Both the position numbers and the translations under genes were made by a program. From the NCBI RefSeq assembly GCF_012489685.1, contig NC_080041.1, positions 25,471,780-25,535,779 on the forward strand: a DNA stretch of 64,000 nucleotides, written 5' to 3'. Below the pieces are notes generated by a model that was not told where the DNA came from, made no database searches, and was given only the letters and a program-made list of their open reading frames with translations. Origin of the DNA: Lotus japonicus (lineage: Eukaryota; Streptophyta; Magnoliopsida; Fabales; Fabaceae). This document shows positions 32,297-44,880 of this stretch, piece after piece (positions within the stretch are counted from its first letter, which is position 1; each line of letters begins with the position of its first letter).

Positions 32297-32784
32297 AAAC
32301 TATATCATCAATTTATCCTTGCATAAACCATTTTGAAATACATTCCAATTTAATTTTTGAAATCATGTATATTTTATTAGTTGAAAAATTTCAGAATATT
32401 GATGGGAATTGGAAAGTCTTTATAGTGTCACGATATGAGTCAAATATGCAATAACCCGATACTCCCCAAAGTCCTTTTCTATCCGAGGGCAGATGCATGG
32501 TAAAAAAAAAGAAGATAATTCTGTAGTGTATTTATGTTAGAAACTGATTCATCTATAATCATTTTTTTTCTAAAGCAAAATTTATTAGAAGAATAACACC
32601 GTACCCCTATTGTAATAAGCCAAATCTACCTAATAAAAATCCCAAAAGAAATCAATATAAATGGTCAGCCAAACTCCCAACCCTTAATTGCGTGATCAAT
32701 CCAACTCCAGACGATAAACAATCATCTAGAGCCTCTTCAAAAGCTTCAAAAGGAATGGTGTTGAAATAAGGACGATGTTCGGTT

Positions 32785-33251
32785 GAAAGTCATTTCTCTG
32801 CTTTTCTCATACTAAGCTTCTACTTTTTCTAAGTTACTTTCTTCGTATCAAAAAACATATGTCCTTTTCAAAAAAAAAAAAAAAAGACATATGTCAATGC
32901 TTCTAATTTTCCTACTCCTTCTAATTTCATTGTAAAGCCAATTAACTGAAAAACTTATTTCCTTCTAGATTTCTTCATTCTGGTCAATCTATTTCTCACC
33001 TCCACGAATACTCCATCGAAATTTGCCTTAATTGTGGAGAAAAAATTGCGCGAGTATAAGTTATGCTGGAACCATACTTCGAATTAGGAATCAATACCTG
33101 ATTAGAAGCATTAACTGAACAACTTGCAATTTTGTAAGATTGTGACTCGTTCATTGCACCGATTCATTTCCATAATTCGCAGTTCATTATACCCTACATT
33201 CTGCATGTATTAAAAGTAGAATAGTGTTGATAGACAAACAACGTTATGTTG
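32785..33251. repeat. About 445-bp tandem repeat, array 1, first unit
   Basis: A unit containing the landmark words CATTTCT-TGCTTTTCTCATACTAAG, CATTGCACCGATTC and ATTAAAAGTAGAAT. It is interrupted by the copia element and continues at 38194. Confidence 0.8.
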
Positions 33252-33256
33252 AAAGT
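33252..33256. repeat. Copia target site duplication, left (AAAGT)
   Basis: Identical to 38194-38198, directly flanking the LTRs. Confidence 0.9.
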
Positions 33257-33567
33257 TGTTGTAATATTGTATAATTCAGAATTTAGTCCTTATGGTTTTA
33301 TAAGGTTTAGAGTTTAGTTCTTTAGTTTGTGAGCTGAGCTGGTTTTAGTCCTCAGCTGATGGTTAGCTATAAATGTTGTAATACGCACTGTGATTGTGTG
33401 ATAAAAAAATGCTAATAAAAGTTTTTTTTTCCCTCTGATCATTCTTCCTCTGATCTGAATGTGATTTCTTGACTTTCTTTCTTCTCTTACAAATTGATTG
33501 TTCCTAACATAGCATTGATTGTGATAATCAATTGCTTCAAGGTGATTTCTGAGACTGAAATCCAACA
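33257..33567 (+). repeat. Copia 5' LTR (311 bp)
   Basis: Starts TGTTGTAATATTG and ends AAATCCAACA; nearly identical to the 3' LTR. Confidence 0.95.
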
Positions 33568-33568
33568 G

Positions 33569-33581
33569 TGGTATCCAGAGC
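33569..33581 (+). promoter_or_regulatory. Copia primer-binding site
   Basis: TGGTATCCAGAGC directly after the 5' LTR, a close variant of the tRNA-Met primer complement common in copia elements. Confidence 0.8.
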
Positions 33582-33713
33582 TTGACGATCCGGCGACCGG
33601 CGACGTGAGCCACCACCAGTGCACGACGATCTACGGCGGAGTGTGAATCAGTCACAACGGAGGTGCTTGCTCCGTTGGTAGCTCCGGTGGAAGTGGACGC
33701 TTCTTTGAAGGTG

Positions 33714-36700
33714 ATGGCTGGAACGAGCGGCAATTTCCCAGCTTCGTTGCCGGTTCTTGACGGCAAGACTGATTGGGAACGTTGGAATACCCAGATGCTT
33801 GTAATCTTCGGGTTCCAAGATGTTCTGGAGTTGGTAACTTCTGGGTATGATGCTCTACCGGCGGAACACACGGCGGAGCAAAGCGCTGCTCATAAGGAGT
33901 TGAAGAAGAAGGATATGCGGGCTCTGTTCATTATCCATCAGTGTGTTAACCCTGCCAATTTTGAGAAAATTGCAGCGGCGAAAACGTCGAAGGAGGCGTG
34001 GGATATTCTGAACAAGAGTTATGCTGGTGTGGCAAAATTGAAGAAGGTCAAGTTGCAGACCCTCAGAAGACAGTATGAAGCTCTGAAGATGGAGAAATCA
34101 GAGACGATTTCTAAGTTCTTTACTCGGCTTCAGACCTTGACAAACCAAATGAAGACGAATGGAGAGACTATGAATGATCAAATGCTTGTAGAAAAGGTTC
34201 TTCGATCTTTGACTACAAGATTTGATCATATAGTCACAACTATAGAGGAGTCTAAGGATCTTGAGACTATGAAGGTGGAAGAGCTTCAAGGTTCATTGGA
34301 GGCTCATGAAATGAGGTTAAACCTGCGAGATTCTGAGAGAGAAACTGAGCAGACACTGTATGTTAGAGGCAGTACGAGCAAGAAGAAATGGGGTAGTAAC
34401 TCTAAGACTTCCAAGGAGAAGAATTGGAAGAACAAGGGTCCTGGAAAACCCTCTAACAATGAGGATGATGGTGACTTCAAGAAGAAGGTGGATTCTAAGG
34501 AGAAAGGGTATGATAAAGACAAATGGAAGAAAGACAAAGGAAAGAAACAAAGTGTTCAGTGCTATGCTTGTAAGAAGTATGGCCACTATGCCTTTGAGTG
34601 CAAGAACAAGAAGAAGGGCAACAAGCAGGATGGTGAAGATCATGCATATTCTGCTCATGATGATGATGATTCTGATGAGGAACAGATACTGTTTGTAGTC
34701 CCTGATGACCCTGTTAATTCTTGTTCTGGTAAATTGCTTAGAAATCCTAGTTGTGAAGTTAGTCATTCTGCTGTGAGTTCTCATAAACTTAGTGAGAATA
34801 CCTGGTACTTAGACTCAGGGTGCTCCTCTCACATGTCTGGCCACAAAGAGTGGTTTGTGGATCTTGATGAGGAGAGGAAGAGCAGTGTGAGGTTTGCAGA
34901 TAATAGCATCATCACTGCTGATGGTGTTGGTAAAATACTGGTGAAGAAAAAGAATGGTAGAAAAGCCTACATTCCAGAAGTCTTGTATGTCCCTAGTGTG
35001 AAGCACAATTTGATAAGTCTAGGGCAGCTATTAGAAAAAGGGTATTCTTGGAAGACTAAGGGGAAGAAGCTACTAGTGTATGATCCTAAGCATAATCTGA
35101 TTTTGCAATCAGTATTGTCTAGAAATAAAACTTTCAGAGTTGATCTAGATACTAGTGGAGTACAATGTTTGTCTGCAAAGATTGAAGAGGTTGATAAATT
35201 GTGGCATCTTAGATATGGCCACTTGCACTTTAAAGAGCTTCATCAACTTCATCATGAAGATATGGTGAAAGGTCTACCTCTGATTAAGGGTTCAGGGCAA
35301 GTTTGTGAAGATTGCCTGTTGAGCAAGCAACCAAGAAATTCCTTTGCAAACAGCAAGCCGGTGGAGTCCAAGGTAGCTTTGGATGTGGTTTTCTCTGATG
35401 TGTGTGGGCCTTTTGAGGTTACATCATCAGGAGGGAACAAATACTTTGTTTCCTTCATTGATGATCACACAAGGATGATGTGGACTTATTTGCTGGAGAA
35501 AAAGTCAGAAGTGTTTGCTGTGTTCAGGAAATTCAAGGCCCTGGTTGAAAGACAAAGTGAGAAGAAGATCAAGGTATTGAGAACTGATGGTGGTGGTGAA
35601 TATGTGTCCAAGGATATGAAGCAGTTTTGTGCGGAAGCTGGCATCTATCATGAGATCACATCACCATACACTCCTCAGCACAATGGTGTGGCTGAGAGGA
35701 GAAATATAACCATTGCTAATATGGTCAGGAGTATGTTGAAGAGCAAGGGTTTACCAGTCAAGCTATGGGGAGAAGCAGTTTCCACTGCCACCTATATACT
35801 GAATAGGTGTCCCACCAGGAAGTTAAAGTCTTTAACACCTTTAGAAGCTTGGACTGGAATCAAGCCTAGAGTGAGGCACTTAAGGGTATTTGGCTCAGTA
35901 TGTTATAGACATTTACCTGATCAAAGGAGAAAAAAGCTTGATGACAAGAGTGAGAAGCTTTTGTTGGTAGGATATCATTCTACTGGAGCTTATAGGTTGT
36001 TGGATCCTATGACTAATAAAATAGTAGTCAGCAGGGATGTAGTAGTTGATGAATCAGCTACTTGGGAATGGAATGAAGATAAATCAGAAGCTTCTAGTTC
36101 CAGAATCAGCTATGACTTTCCTGAGCTGAATGTTGACATAGGGAATGAGGGTCATACTGAAGCAGTACCACAAGTGTTGGTACCTCCAGAAGCTACTGTG
36201 AACCAGAGAAGTCAGAGGGTTAGACAATCTTCCACAAGACTCAGTGATTATGTTCTTTTTCCTGATAGTGAAGTCACAAATGAAGGTGAGTTGGTACATC
36301 TATCACTGTTTGTGGAAGCTGAGCCAGTGAGTTTGGAACAAGCTTTCAAACATGAGAACTGGGTTAATGCAATGAAGGAAGAACTTAGTTCTATTGAAAG
36401 GAACAAGACCTGGACCTTAGTTGATCTACCAGAGGGGAAGAGTCCAATCTCAGTTAAATGGATCTTCAAGACAAAGTTGAAACCAGATGGTTCAGTGTCA
36501 AGATACAAGGCTAGGCTTGTAGCTAGGGGATTTCAACAGAAGGAAGGTCTTGACTATACAGATGTTTTTGCACCAGTGGCTAGAATGGAGACTGTGAGGT
36601 TGGTTGTAGCTACTGCTAGCTTGAAAGATTGGAAGTTACATCAACTTGATGTGAAATCAGCATTTCTCAATGGTCCTCTGGATGAGGAGGTCTATGTTAA

Positions 36701-37874
36701 ACAACCACCAGGGTTTGAAAGTTCAGAGAATGAAGATAAAGTGTTTAGGCTACATAAAGCACTTTATGGTCTCAAGCAAGCCCCTCGGGCTTGGAACAAG
36801 AGGATTGACTCATTCCTTAGCAAACTGGGATTTCTGAAATGTACATCTGAGCATGGAGTGTACGTTCAGAAGTCTAAGAAGGTTGGACTGCTAATTGTGT
36901 GTTTATATGTAGACGATCTTTTGGTCACAGGAAGTGATGAGAATGAGATAGCAAAATTCAAGAGTAATATGCAAGCTGAGTTTGAGATGAGTGACATGGG
37001 TGAACTTTCATATTTTCTGGGAATTGAGTTTCTCAGAACTGAGAGAGGGATTTTCATGTGTCAGAGAAAGTATGCAGTGGATGTATTGAAAAGATTCAAT
37101 TTAGCTGAGTGTAATTCAGTGACTACTCCAGTGGATTGCAATGTGATATTGACAAAGACTGATCAAGGAAAGCCTGTAGATGGAACATTGTTTAAGCAGA
37201 TAGTGGGTTCATTGAGATATCTTTGTTGTAGCAGACCTGAAATCAGTTATGGGGTTGGTTTAATAAGCAAGTTTATGGAAGATCCCAAAGAGACTCATTT
37301 CCTGGCAGCAAAAAGGATACTTAGGTATATCAAGGGAACCCTTGACCATGGAGTTTTATTTCCTAAGAAGGCTTACAATGTGAAATGTGAAGTGACTGGC
37401 TATGTAGATTCAGATTGGAGTGGAGACAAGGATGATAGGAAGAGCACTACTGGATATGTGTTCTTATGTGGTGATGCACCAGTGTCTTGGTGTTCTAAGA
37501 AGCAGCCGATTGTGGCTCTTTCCTCTTGTGAAGCTGAATATGTAGCAGCTTCATTTAGTGCTTGTCAGGCTCTATGGTTAAGCATGTTAATGGAAGAGAT
37601 AGGTCTGAGAAGCTCTAATGTGATGAAGCAAATGATAGATAATAAGTCAGCTATAGACTTGGCTAAGCATCCTGTGGCACATGGAAGAAGCAAGCATATT
37701 GAAACTAGGTTTCATTTCCTAAGGGATCAGGTTACTAAAGGAGATTTGGAGTTGGTTCATTGCCCAACTGAAAAACAACTTGCAGATTTGTTTACTAAAC
37801 CTTTGAGGGTTGAGAGGTTCAATACACTGTGTAGAGGATTGAACATTATGTCTGCAACTGAAATTCTGAATTAG
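33714..37874 (+). CDS. Ty1/copia Gag-Pol polyprotein, intact
   Basis: 1386 residues from the first in-frame ATG (33714). Order: Gag with CCHC knuckle ([14 protein letters not shown], about residue 280); protease with [11 protein letters not shown]; integrase with HHCC (HLRYGHLHF and CEDCLLSK) and the catalytic core ending near [15 protein letters not shown] ([27 protein letters not shown], with YVDDLLV); RNase H ([34 protein letters not shown]). Domain order INT-RT-RH defines copia. The length is normal and no stop or frameshift is seen, so with the near-identical LTRs the element may still be autonomous. Its sublineage was not assigned. Confidence 0.93.
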   Translation: MAGTSGNFPASLPVLDGKTDWERWNTQMLVIFGFQDVLELVTSGYDALPAEHTAEQSAAHKELKKKDMRALFIIHQCVNPANFEKIAAAKTSKEAWDILNKSYAGVAKLKKVKLQTLRRQYEALKMEKSETISKFFTRLQTLTNQMKTNGETMNDQMLVEKVLRSLTTRFDHIVTTIEESKDLETMKVEELQGSLEAHEMRLNLRDSERETEQTLYVRGSTSKKKWGSNSKTSKEKNWKNKGPGKPSNNEDDGDFKKKVDSKEKGYDKDKWKKDKGKKQSVQCYACKKYGHYAFECKNKKKGNKQDGEDHAYSAHDDDDSDEEQILFVVPDDPVNSCSGKLLRNPSCEVSHSAVSSHKLSENTWYLDSGCSSHMSGHKEWFVDLDEERKSSVRFADNSIITADGVGKILVKKKNGRKAYIPEVLYVPSVKHNLISLGQLLEKGYSWKTKGKKLLVYDPKHNLILQSVLSRNKTFRVDLDTSGVQCLSAKIEEVDKLWHLRYGHLHFKELHQLHHEDMVKGLPLIKGSGQVCEDCLLSKQPRNSFANSKPVESKVALDVVFSDVCGPFEVTSSGGNKYFVSFIDDHTRMMWTYLLEKKSEVFAVFRKFKALVERQSEKKIKVLRTDGGGEYVSKDMKQFCAEAGIYHEITSPYTPQHNGVAERRNITIANMVRSMLKSKGLPVKLWGEAVSTATYILNRCPTRKLKSLTPLEAWTGIKPRVRHLRVFGSVCYRHLPDQRRKKLDDKSEKLLLVGYHSTGAYRLLDPMTNKIVVSRDVVVDESATWEWNEDKSEASSSRISYDFPELNVDIGNEGHTEAVPQVLVPPEATVNQRSQRVRQSSTRLSDYVLFPDSEVTNEGELVHLSLFVEAEPVSLEQAFKHENWVNAMKEELSSIERNKTWTLVDLPEGKSPISVKWIFKTKLKPDGSVSRYKARLVARGFQQKEGLDYTDVFAPVARMETVRLVVATASLKDWKLHQLDVKSAFLNGPLDEEVYVKQPPGFESSENEDKVFRLHKALYGLKQAPRAWNKRIDSFLSKLGFLKCTSEHGVYVQKSKKVGLLIVCLYVDDLLVTGSDENEIAKFKSNMQAEFEMSDMGELSYFLGIEFLRTERGIFMCQRKYAVDVLKRFNLAECNSVTTPVDCNVILTKTDQGKPVDGTLFKQIVGSLRYLCCSRPEISYGVGLISKFMEDPKETHFLAAKRILRYIKGTLDHGVLFPKKAYNVKCEVTGYVDSDWSGDKDDRKSTTGYVFLCGDAPVSWCSKKQPIVALSSCEAEYVAASFSACQALWLSMLMEEIGLRSSNVMKQMIDNKSAIDLAKHPVAHGRSKHIETRFHFLRDQVTKGDLELVHCPTEKQLADLFTKPLRVERFNTLCRGLNIMSATEILN

Positions 37875-37881
37875 GAGGGAA
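37873..37881 (+). promoter_or_regulatory. Copia polypurine tract
   Basis: AGGAGGGAA directly before the 3' LTR; primes plus-strand DNA synthesis. Confidence 0.75.
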
Positions 37882-38193
37882 TGTTGTAATATTGTATAAT
37901 TCAGAATTTAGTCCTTATGGTTTTATAAGGTTTAGAGTTTAGTCCTTTAGTTTGTGAGCTGAGCTGGTTTTAGTCCTCAGCTGATGGTTAGCTATAAATG
38001 TTGTAATACGCACTGTGATTGTGTGATAAAAAAATGCTAATAAAAGTTTTTTTTTTCCCTCTGATCATTCTTCCTCTGATCTGAATGTGATTTCTTGACT
38101 TTCTTTCTTCTCTTACAAATTGATTGTTCCTAACATAGCATTGATTGTGATAATCAATTGCTTCAAGGTGATTTCTGAGACTGAAATCCAACA
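37882..38193 (+). repeat. Copia 3' LTR (312 bp)
   Basis: Matches the 5' LTR apart from one substitution (AGTCCTTT against AGTTCTTT) and one extra T in a T run. Confidence 0.95.
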
Positions 38194-39740
38194 AAAGTCA
38201 TTTCTTTGCTTTCCTCTTTACTTTATCTTAGTTGCTTTCTTCATATCAAAATACATGTAGATGCTTCTAATTTTCATACTCCTTCTAATTTTTCTGTAAA
38301 GCTCGTTAACTGAAAACTTTGCACTTTCCAAATTCTTCATTATCACCAATCAATGCTTCCCATCTACAAATCCCCCATAAGATTTTGCCTAATTTGTGGA
38401 GAAAAAAATTGCGCGGGTTTAGGGTAAGTTGTAATCATCCTTAGAATTAGGAATGAAAACCTAAATAGAAGCATTACTGAACTGCTTAATTGAAATCTTG
38501 TAAGGTTGTGACTCATTCATTGCACCGATTCCTTTACCGGGGTTCGCGGGCCATTCTTTTCCCCAGTATACACTACGTCTCTCATGTATTAAAAGTAGAA
38601 CGTTGTTGACATAAGGACAATGTTATGATGAAAGCCATTTCTTTGCTTTTCTCATACTAAGCCTCCACTTTTTCTTAGTTGTTTTCTTCATATCGAAAAA
38701 CAAGTAGATGCTTCTAATTTTCATACTCCTTCTAAATTTGTAGTAAAGGTCATTAACTGAAAAACTTCTCCTTCCAAATTTCTTCATTCTCACCAATCAA
38801 AGTTCACCTCCTACAAATCCCCCATCAGAATTTGCATCATTTGTGGAGAAAATATTGTGTGAGTTTTGGTTAAGTTGTAATCATCCTTAGAACTAGAAAT
38901 CAAAACATGATTAGAAGCATTACTGAACTGTTTAATAGCAATCTTGTAAGGTTGCAACTCATTCATTGCACCGATTCCTTTTCTAGGGTTCCCGGTCAAT
39001 TCTCTTCCCCAATATACGCTATTTCTCTCAAGTATTAAAAGTAGAACGATGTTGACATATGGACAATGTTATGCAGAAAGTCATTTCTTTCCTTTTCTCA
39101 TACTAAGCCTCTACTTTTTCTTAGTTGCTTTCTTCATATAAAATAACTTGTAGTTGCTTCGAGTTTTCATACTCCTTCCAATTAATCTATAAAGCTTATT
39201 AAGTGAAAAACTTTGCTCCTTCCAAATTTCGTCATTTTCACCAATCAATATCTCACCTTCTACAAATGCTCCTTTAGAATTTTCCGTAATTGTGGATTAA
39301 AAATTGTGCGAGTTTTAGTTAAACAGTAATCATCCTTAGAATTAGGAATCAAAACCTGATTAGAAGCATTAACTGAACCGCTTGCAATCTTGTCAGGTTA
39401 CAACTCTTTCAATGCACCGATTCTTTTTTTCAGAATTCACGGTCCATTCTTTTCCCCACTATACACTATGTTCCTCGGGTATTAAAAGTAGAATGATGTT
39501 GACATAAGGACAATGCTCTGTTGAAAGTTATTTCCTTGCTATTCACACACTAAGCATTTACTAGAGTCATCATTTGAATTAGGAATCAACACCTAATTTG
39601 AAGCATTAACTGAACCGCTTGCAATCTTGTATGGTTGCGACTCATTCATTGCACCGATTCCTTTCCATGATTTGCGGTCCATTTCTTTTCCCTAGTTTAC
39701 ACTACGTCCCTCATGAATTAAAAATATTTTATTATGATTG
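38194..39740. repeat. About 445-bp tandem repeat, array 1, remaining units
   Basis: CACCGATTC landmarks recur near 38522, 38968 and 39415 (446-447 bp steps), then at 39651 (a shortened unit). Units diverge by many substitutions. No coding capacity is supported. Confidence 0.85.
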
Positions 39741-42260
39741 TTATCTTCAACCAACTCAAACTATGACAGACTTAATTGCATTTTTAGTCCCTTTAGTATA
39801 GTGTATGTGTGATTAAGCCCCCTAATTTTTCTATAGTTTAAGTACTCTAATTTTATTTTATTTTGAAAACAAAATTATATATACTTAAATGTCAAAGGGT
39901 TTGAGAACAATCTCAAAACCAAAATAAGGAGGAAAGAATGATTAGTGCATCGAAAAGCTAATCACCAAAAACCTAAAAACAACCCCCAACAAAAAAGAAC
40001 CAGCAAACCCCAGTAAAACCAAAAGTACAGCTAACTCTTCCTTAGCCTACGAGACCTAATATTCGTAGCTATAAGAACAGCCCCCAACAAAAGAGTACTA
40101 GAAAACCTCAGTACAAACCAAAAGAACCAACTAGCTTTGCCTAAGCCCGCGAGACCAAATATTCTCAGCTATACCATGGAGGGAAACAACATCAGTGAAA
40201 TCATAAGACAAACCCATTCGTTTCTCGATGGCCAGCGCCGCTCTCTCTCTCTCTTTTCATGACACCCGGAGGACCTCTAGAACATTGAAGAACGCACTGT
40301 CGCGGGTGCGTGTCAAAGTAATCCTGCAATAAAATAAATTAATGTAGTTCAAGGTAAAATCACCAGGATCGTTCTCACCAGGACTCAAATGAGTATCAAT
40401 AGAATTTAGAGGTAAAAGCAATTAAAAGGGGTTTTGGTTGTTTGTTCGCAAAATAGTAATAGGAAAGGAAGAAGAAGAAAGCGTCAATCCTAAGGAAATA
40501 ACCATTCAAACTGCAGCAGACAATCATTGATCATAATATATTTTAGATATTAATCCATTGCTTAATGATTTCTTGGGTTGAATTTCAACTCACAATCGTG
40601 AGTTAATAATCCAGATTCTCTACTAGACAATCGTCTAGAATTCGATTGATTCAAGTTTAAAAGTGGCGATCGCCCCTTTAAAGTACAAGAACAATCTTCG
40701 GTCACAGAATCCCCAAAACTAACACCAATCGATATTAGAGGTTAGATTTCTTAAACAAAGTGTAATTACAATCGCCTCTCACACAAAGTTTCTCTCTATT
40801 GAATAAGCGTTTGAAACAGAACATCAACGCACAAGGTTCAACCAATCGGCCAATACTTGTAGAAAATATTCAGATCATTGAGAGAAGATAACTAAACCAA
40901 ATTCAAAAGCAAGAAACAATACTTATTAAGAAAAGGATCTCACGTCTGCATACATGAAGGTTACACCTTAAGATCAACTATGAAGTTTAGAAAAACATAG
41001 GGAAATAAGGAAGACATGTCGAGAGGATATGAGAATGCCGAAACAAGTGTTCAGATCTCCCACTTATACAAGTGAAAACCGAGTTTCCTAGGTCAAAACT
41101 AATTCCTAGGTCTTCACAACTTCTGGCCCAATAGCGAGTGATTCTTCCGGAACTTCAGGCATCTGTTTGGCCCATAAGCTGGCCGAATTCTGGATAAACA
41201 CCAACATGTGAGTTGTAGCCCGTTGAGTCAGCTATGTGGGCTCTCTGAATTTTCTCAATTCGGAGTTCTGTAGCCCAAGTTATGCTAACTTTAGTCGAGA
41301 CTGCTCACCTTCGCCGTTTCTTCTTGTCTGCTAGGGTTTCAACTGCTGTGAGCCATCTCTTCTCCCCTTGGGGGCTCCTCCCCCATGGGGAGTTTCTCCT
41401 CCTCTAGGGAGGTTTTATTTCCTGCTTGATAGGTTTTTCTCCCACAATAGGTGGGTTTTCTTCCACATAAGGTGGATTTTCTTCCACATTAGGTGGATTT
41501 TATACCCAAATAAGTGGGTTTTCTTCCCTTCCTTTGGCCGCCATCTTCCTCCGATCACCGCCGCCCCCTCCTCCGCCTTGGTCGCCTCCACTACCACCAG
41601 AACGTTGCTGTAATCCAATAGGGAAACAATGAAGATGTAGCCACCATCTCGCCATCATAGATGTCGTGAGCACCTTCGCCACCTTCGCCACGGTCGCTTC
41701 ACAGATCTGAGGTCTCTATCCCTTATTTCCACTTTCAGGCAAAGATCTGGACTGAAATGTGAGACCTTTACTGGTCTGGTTTGATTTGTAGTTGAGTTTG
41801 GGTCGTTGTGACACTGTGAGTGCTCCCCATCGCCCTTTACTCTTTCCTTTTCACTTTCCTTGACGGCTGGGTACATCCACTTCCTCTGTCCCCTGCTCAT
41901 GGCGCCCTCCTCCGTTGATCTGGTTGTTTTTCGCACTGTCATGGCACCTTCCACAACCCTTCAACATTGCTCCTGGTTCTACAGAAGTCCTTTTCCTCTC
42001 CTTATCTATTGATATGCTGGCTTGTCCACCTTGTTGCAGCTGAAGTCACTAAACTTCCCTGATAGCCGCACAATGCAACTTCGGCAGAGTCGAAGAGTTG
42101 TAAATGGGAGCGCTGATTAATATCGAAGATAAAAAAGCTTTACCGCTTAGAAGTCAACTGGCATCTCGGTTTCTTTGATTTGGAGTCTTTAGGGGCTTTT
42201 GTGCTACCCTTAGGGTTTTTACTTCATGATTTCAGCTGGATTTTTCAGCTTAGTTGTATG
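39741..42260. other. Intergenic DNA with repeat fragments
   Basis: No gene supported. About 39978-40170 is a diverged duplication of a 98-bp unit (AACAACCCCCAACAAAA type). 40300-41300 resembles LTR-type non-coding sequence (starts near TGTCGCGGGTGCG), but no matching target duplication was found. About 41445-41525 has a 20-26 bp minisatellite (AGGTGGATTTTCTTCCACA type, about four copies). Confidence 0.4.
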
Positions 42261-42265
42261 AGTGT

Positions 42266-43502
42266 TGTTGGTAAATCCGCAAGTGTACGAATCCACCCGG
42301 TTTTTATTATCGAACCACAGGGATTCTGAGTGACTAAATTCAGTTTAATTCTTGAGTATGAAGGTTTGTTTTATTGAAATAAAGATATGTTGATGTAGTA
42401 AAGATGAAATAAACAAAAACTCAGAAAAGAACATACTTTGGGTTCTTGCTCAACTAGTCAATTTAAGAACATCATTCTAAGCACATGTTCTCATGGATCT
42501 CTCCTTGATGCTATAGCCTAATTACTCACTTATTGATTCCTCACATAAGCAATTCTCCCATACTAAAAGCTAAGCCCAATTCCTTGTGTACTTAGTCATT
42601 TATATGAGGTTTTATATCATGCAATTTCAGGCCAACAAACCCCAACCCTTCCTCTATTCCTAGTAGCAAGCAAAGAAGGGGTAATCCCAAATCGGTTCCC
42701 TAATCTATAACAAACTTCCGTTCTAATTATAGAAAAACATAAAGCAAGCATGCATACAAGCTTAGATTGAAATTCAGAGAATGGGATTCAAGGAAAGAAG
42801 AAGATCATGTGGGAAAGAACTTAAGATTATAACTCAAATATGAAAAGTCTTACATGAAAACCAAAGCATAAGAAGAGAGATTAGCCATGCTTGGCTAAGA
42901 ACCTGAATTACAAGCTTGGAAGCCTTCTCTCACACTCCTAGATGTTCCTCTACCTCTAAACTTATGTAAAAATGGAATGGGTATCAAGGATTACGACTAG
43001 AATCCTATTTATAGGCAAAATAGTCGAGATGGGGTGCTCAAGCGCTGCCCTGGGGAGCTTGGGCGCCCATAAGGCAGAAGCCAACTTCCTTGCTACTGGA
43101 AGGCTGGCGCTTGAGCGCCAGACACACGTTCTGATGGTCTTTTTGGCTTCTTGTAACCCCCATTTGAATGTTTCCATCAATTCCTCAAGCTTTTTGGCCT
43201 TCCCTCTTCATGAGTTACCTGCTGAAGCACTTAAGGACCAAAACAAGGAAAAATATCAAGAAATTCAAAGGGCTTTTAAGCACAATAGTCCTCACAATTC
43301 CATGGAAAACAAATGCAAGTCCTAAAATCTATAAGAATACAAGAAATACCCTTATAAAACTATATAATTACTAAAACCAAACAAAAACTCAAATAAAGAT
43401 AAAAATGCATGAGAATGCATGAAACACTACATGAGACAAAGAAAAAAGAGTCAAAACCTACAAAGAAATGACCCTAAAAACACTACTAAACCCGAGTCAT
43501 CA
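42266..43502. mobile_element. Probable solo LTR, 1237 bp
   Basis: Begins TGTTGGTAAATCCGC and ends GAGTCATCA (TG...CA ends), directly flanked by the 5-bp repeat AGTGT at 42261-42265 and 43503-43507. No primer site, polypurine tract or coding domain lies inside, and no second LTR adjoins. This fits LTR-LTR recombination of an LTR retrotransposon leaving one LTR. Open frames inside it are not supported as genes. Confidence 0.65.
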
Positions 43503-43507
43503 AGTGT

Positions 43508-44389
43508 GCATGCTTGTCTCTAATTGTTTACTCTTTGCATTGCGATTTTGCTCGCTTGAGTTCTAGTCTCACATGTTGTAAGTGTCGTCAAGCAACCCTT
43601 TGGGTATTCAGTATTGAATGGAATTTCTACCATTGACCAAAAAAAAAGTCCAGACAGCTCCAGACTCACAGTTTCAGCGACAGCATCTTTGATTGGAACT
43701 TCTGACTACTTTGGAGTAGGATCTGGGTCTTTGGCTGAACATGAAAGTTGTAGGGCTTCGAGTCAGCTTTCCAACGCCATATCATAAACTCCATTTGGAT
43801 CTCTGTAGCTCCAGATATGCCTGTTCTAGGGCAAAGAGTTCAAAATAGATAAAATGAAAACATTAGACCCTTTTGCAATATAAACCAAAATAAGTGTGAT
43901 CATGGAGAACTAGGCTAAAATATCATAATAATGCATAAGATTACTCTATGAAGCTCAGAATATCATAAATACAATGCATCAAATGTGGCTTGATCAAACA
44001 TTGTGGCTCAAAAAGCACCAATTGGTTCTCCAAAGAAGCCACAACGCTCTCCACTGAAAAAGAGGCAGAAGTACATACACTCTCTAGGCTCTTGCCTTTC
44101 TTAGGACGCTTACGCGGACGAGGAGTCTTCTTAGTAGGGCATCGACCTCTAACAACCTTGGTCCTCTCATGAAGTTGATCAGAGTGGCACAAGAAAGCGG
44201 GGTTTGAATTTGGCCCACCAAAATCTTGGTTTTCTAAACGATGTAAAGATTTGTCGTCTTCGTTGGTATCGTTTGGTGTAGCGGAAGTGGAAGAGAAAAA
44301 GAGTAGACGATGTACACAGACATTTTTATCCTGTTTCACCCCCAAAACGATAGGGCTACATTCAGTCCTAGGCAGCACCAAGATTTCAC
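43508..44389. other. Intergenic DNA
   Basis: No recognised gene. 43508-43645, together with the sequence left of the solo LTR, may be the 3' tail of an old LINE (it ends in an A-run at about 43642-43650). A 166-codon open frame on minus (44441-43941) has a basic TKKTPRPRKRPKKGK stretch but no family I recognise. Confidence 0.3.
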
Positions 44390-44880
44390 TATCAAGGACT
44401 TGATTTCTCCAAACAAGTATAGACAGGACTTCTCCCAACAAGTATTAGATAAGACTTCTCCCAAAAAGTATTAGGCAAGACTTCTCCCAAGAAGTATTAT
44501 TGTACAAGCCTCTCTAGGCATAATGAGTATTCTTTTACCTCTGCCTCTTCAGGCATATCGAGTATTGTTTCAGCACTGCCTCTCCAGGCATTGAGTATAA
44601 GTGAAAGCCTCTCCAGGCTAAGTATTGTTTCAGCACTTCCTCTCCAGGCATTGAGTATTGATTTGTCTCTTCCTCTCCAGGCAGACCAAGTATTCTTTGT
44701 CCCTGCCTCTCCAGGATGAACAAGTATTCTTTGTCCCTACCTCTCCAGGCTGAACAAGTATTCTTTGTCCTTGCCTCTCCAGGCAGACAAGTATTCTTTA
44801 GCAATTTCCTCTCCATGCATTGAGTATTAGACAAGACTCCTCCCACTAAGTATTAGAAGGACTCCTCCTTATAAGTATTA
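44390..44880. repeat. Degenerate minisatellite (CCTCTCCAGGC / AAGTATT units)
   Basis: About a dozen imperfect units of roughly 30-45 bp, each with a CTCTCCAGGC or CTTCTCCCA word and GTATT, run through this span. Confidence 0.8.

Larger units (their letters stand above)
33257..38193 (+). mobile_element. Complete Ty1/copia LTR retrotransposon, 4937 bp
   Basis: LTRs 33257-33567 and 37882-38193, a 5-bp target duplication AAAGT, a tRNA-Met-like primer site, a polypurine tract and one uninterrupted polyprotein. The LTRs differ by about one substitution and one T-run length change, so insertion is recent. It lies within a unit of the 445-bp tandem array. Confidence 0.95.

Noticed and set aside
33314..33871. 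185-codon minus frame over the copia 5' LTR
   Set aside because: Antisense to the LTR and gag start, with no independent support.
40295..41310. Possible second solo LTR (TGTCGCGGGTG... )
   Set aside because: The start looks LTR-like but no matching 5-bp duplication or convincing CA end was found.
43941..44441. 166-codon minus frame with a basic stretch
   Set aside because: No family recognised, no promoter or splice context, and it borders a minisatellite; kept only as a note.
44390..44880. CRISPR-like array
   Set aside because: Units are irregular with no constant repeat/unique spacer pattern, and the sequence is from a plant nucleus; it is a minisatellite.
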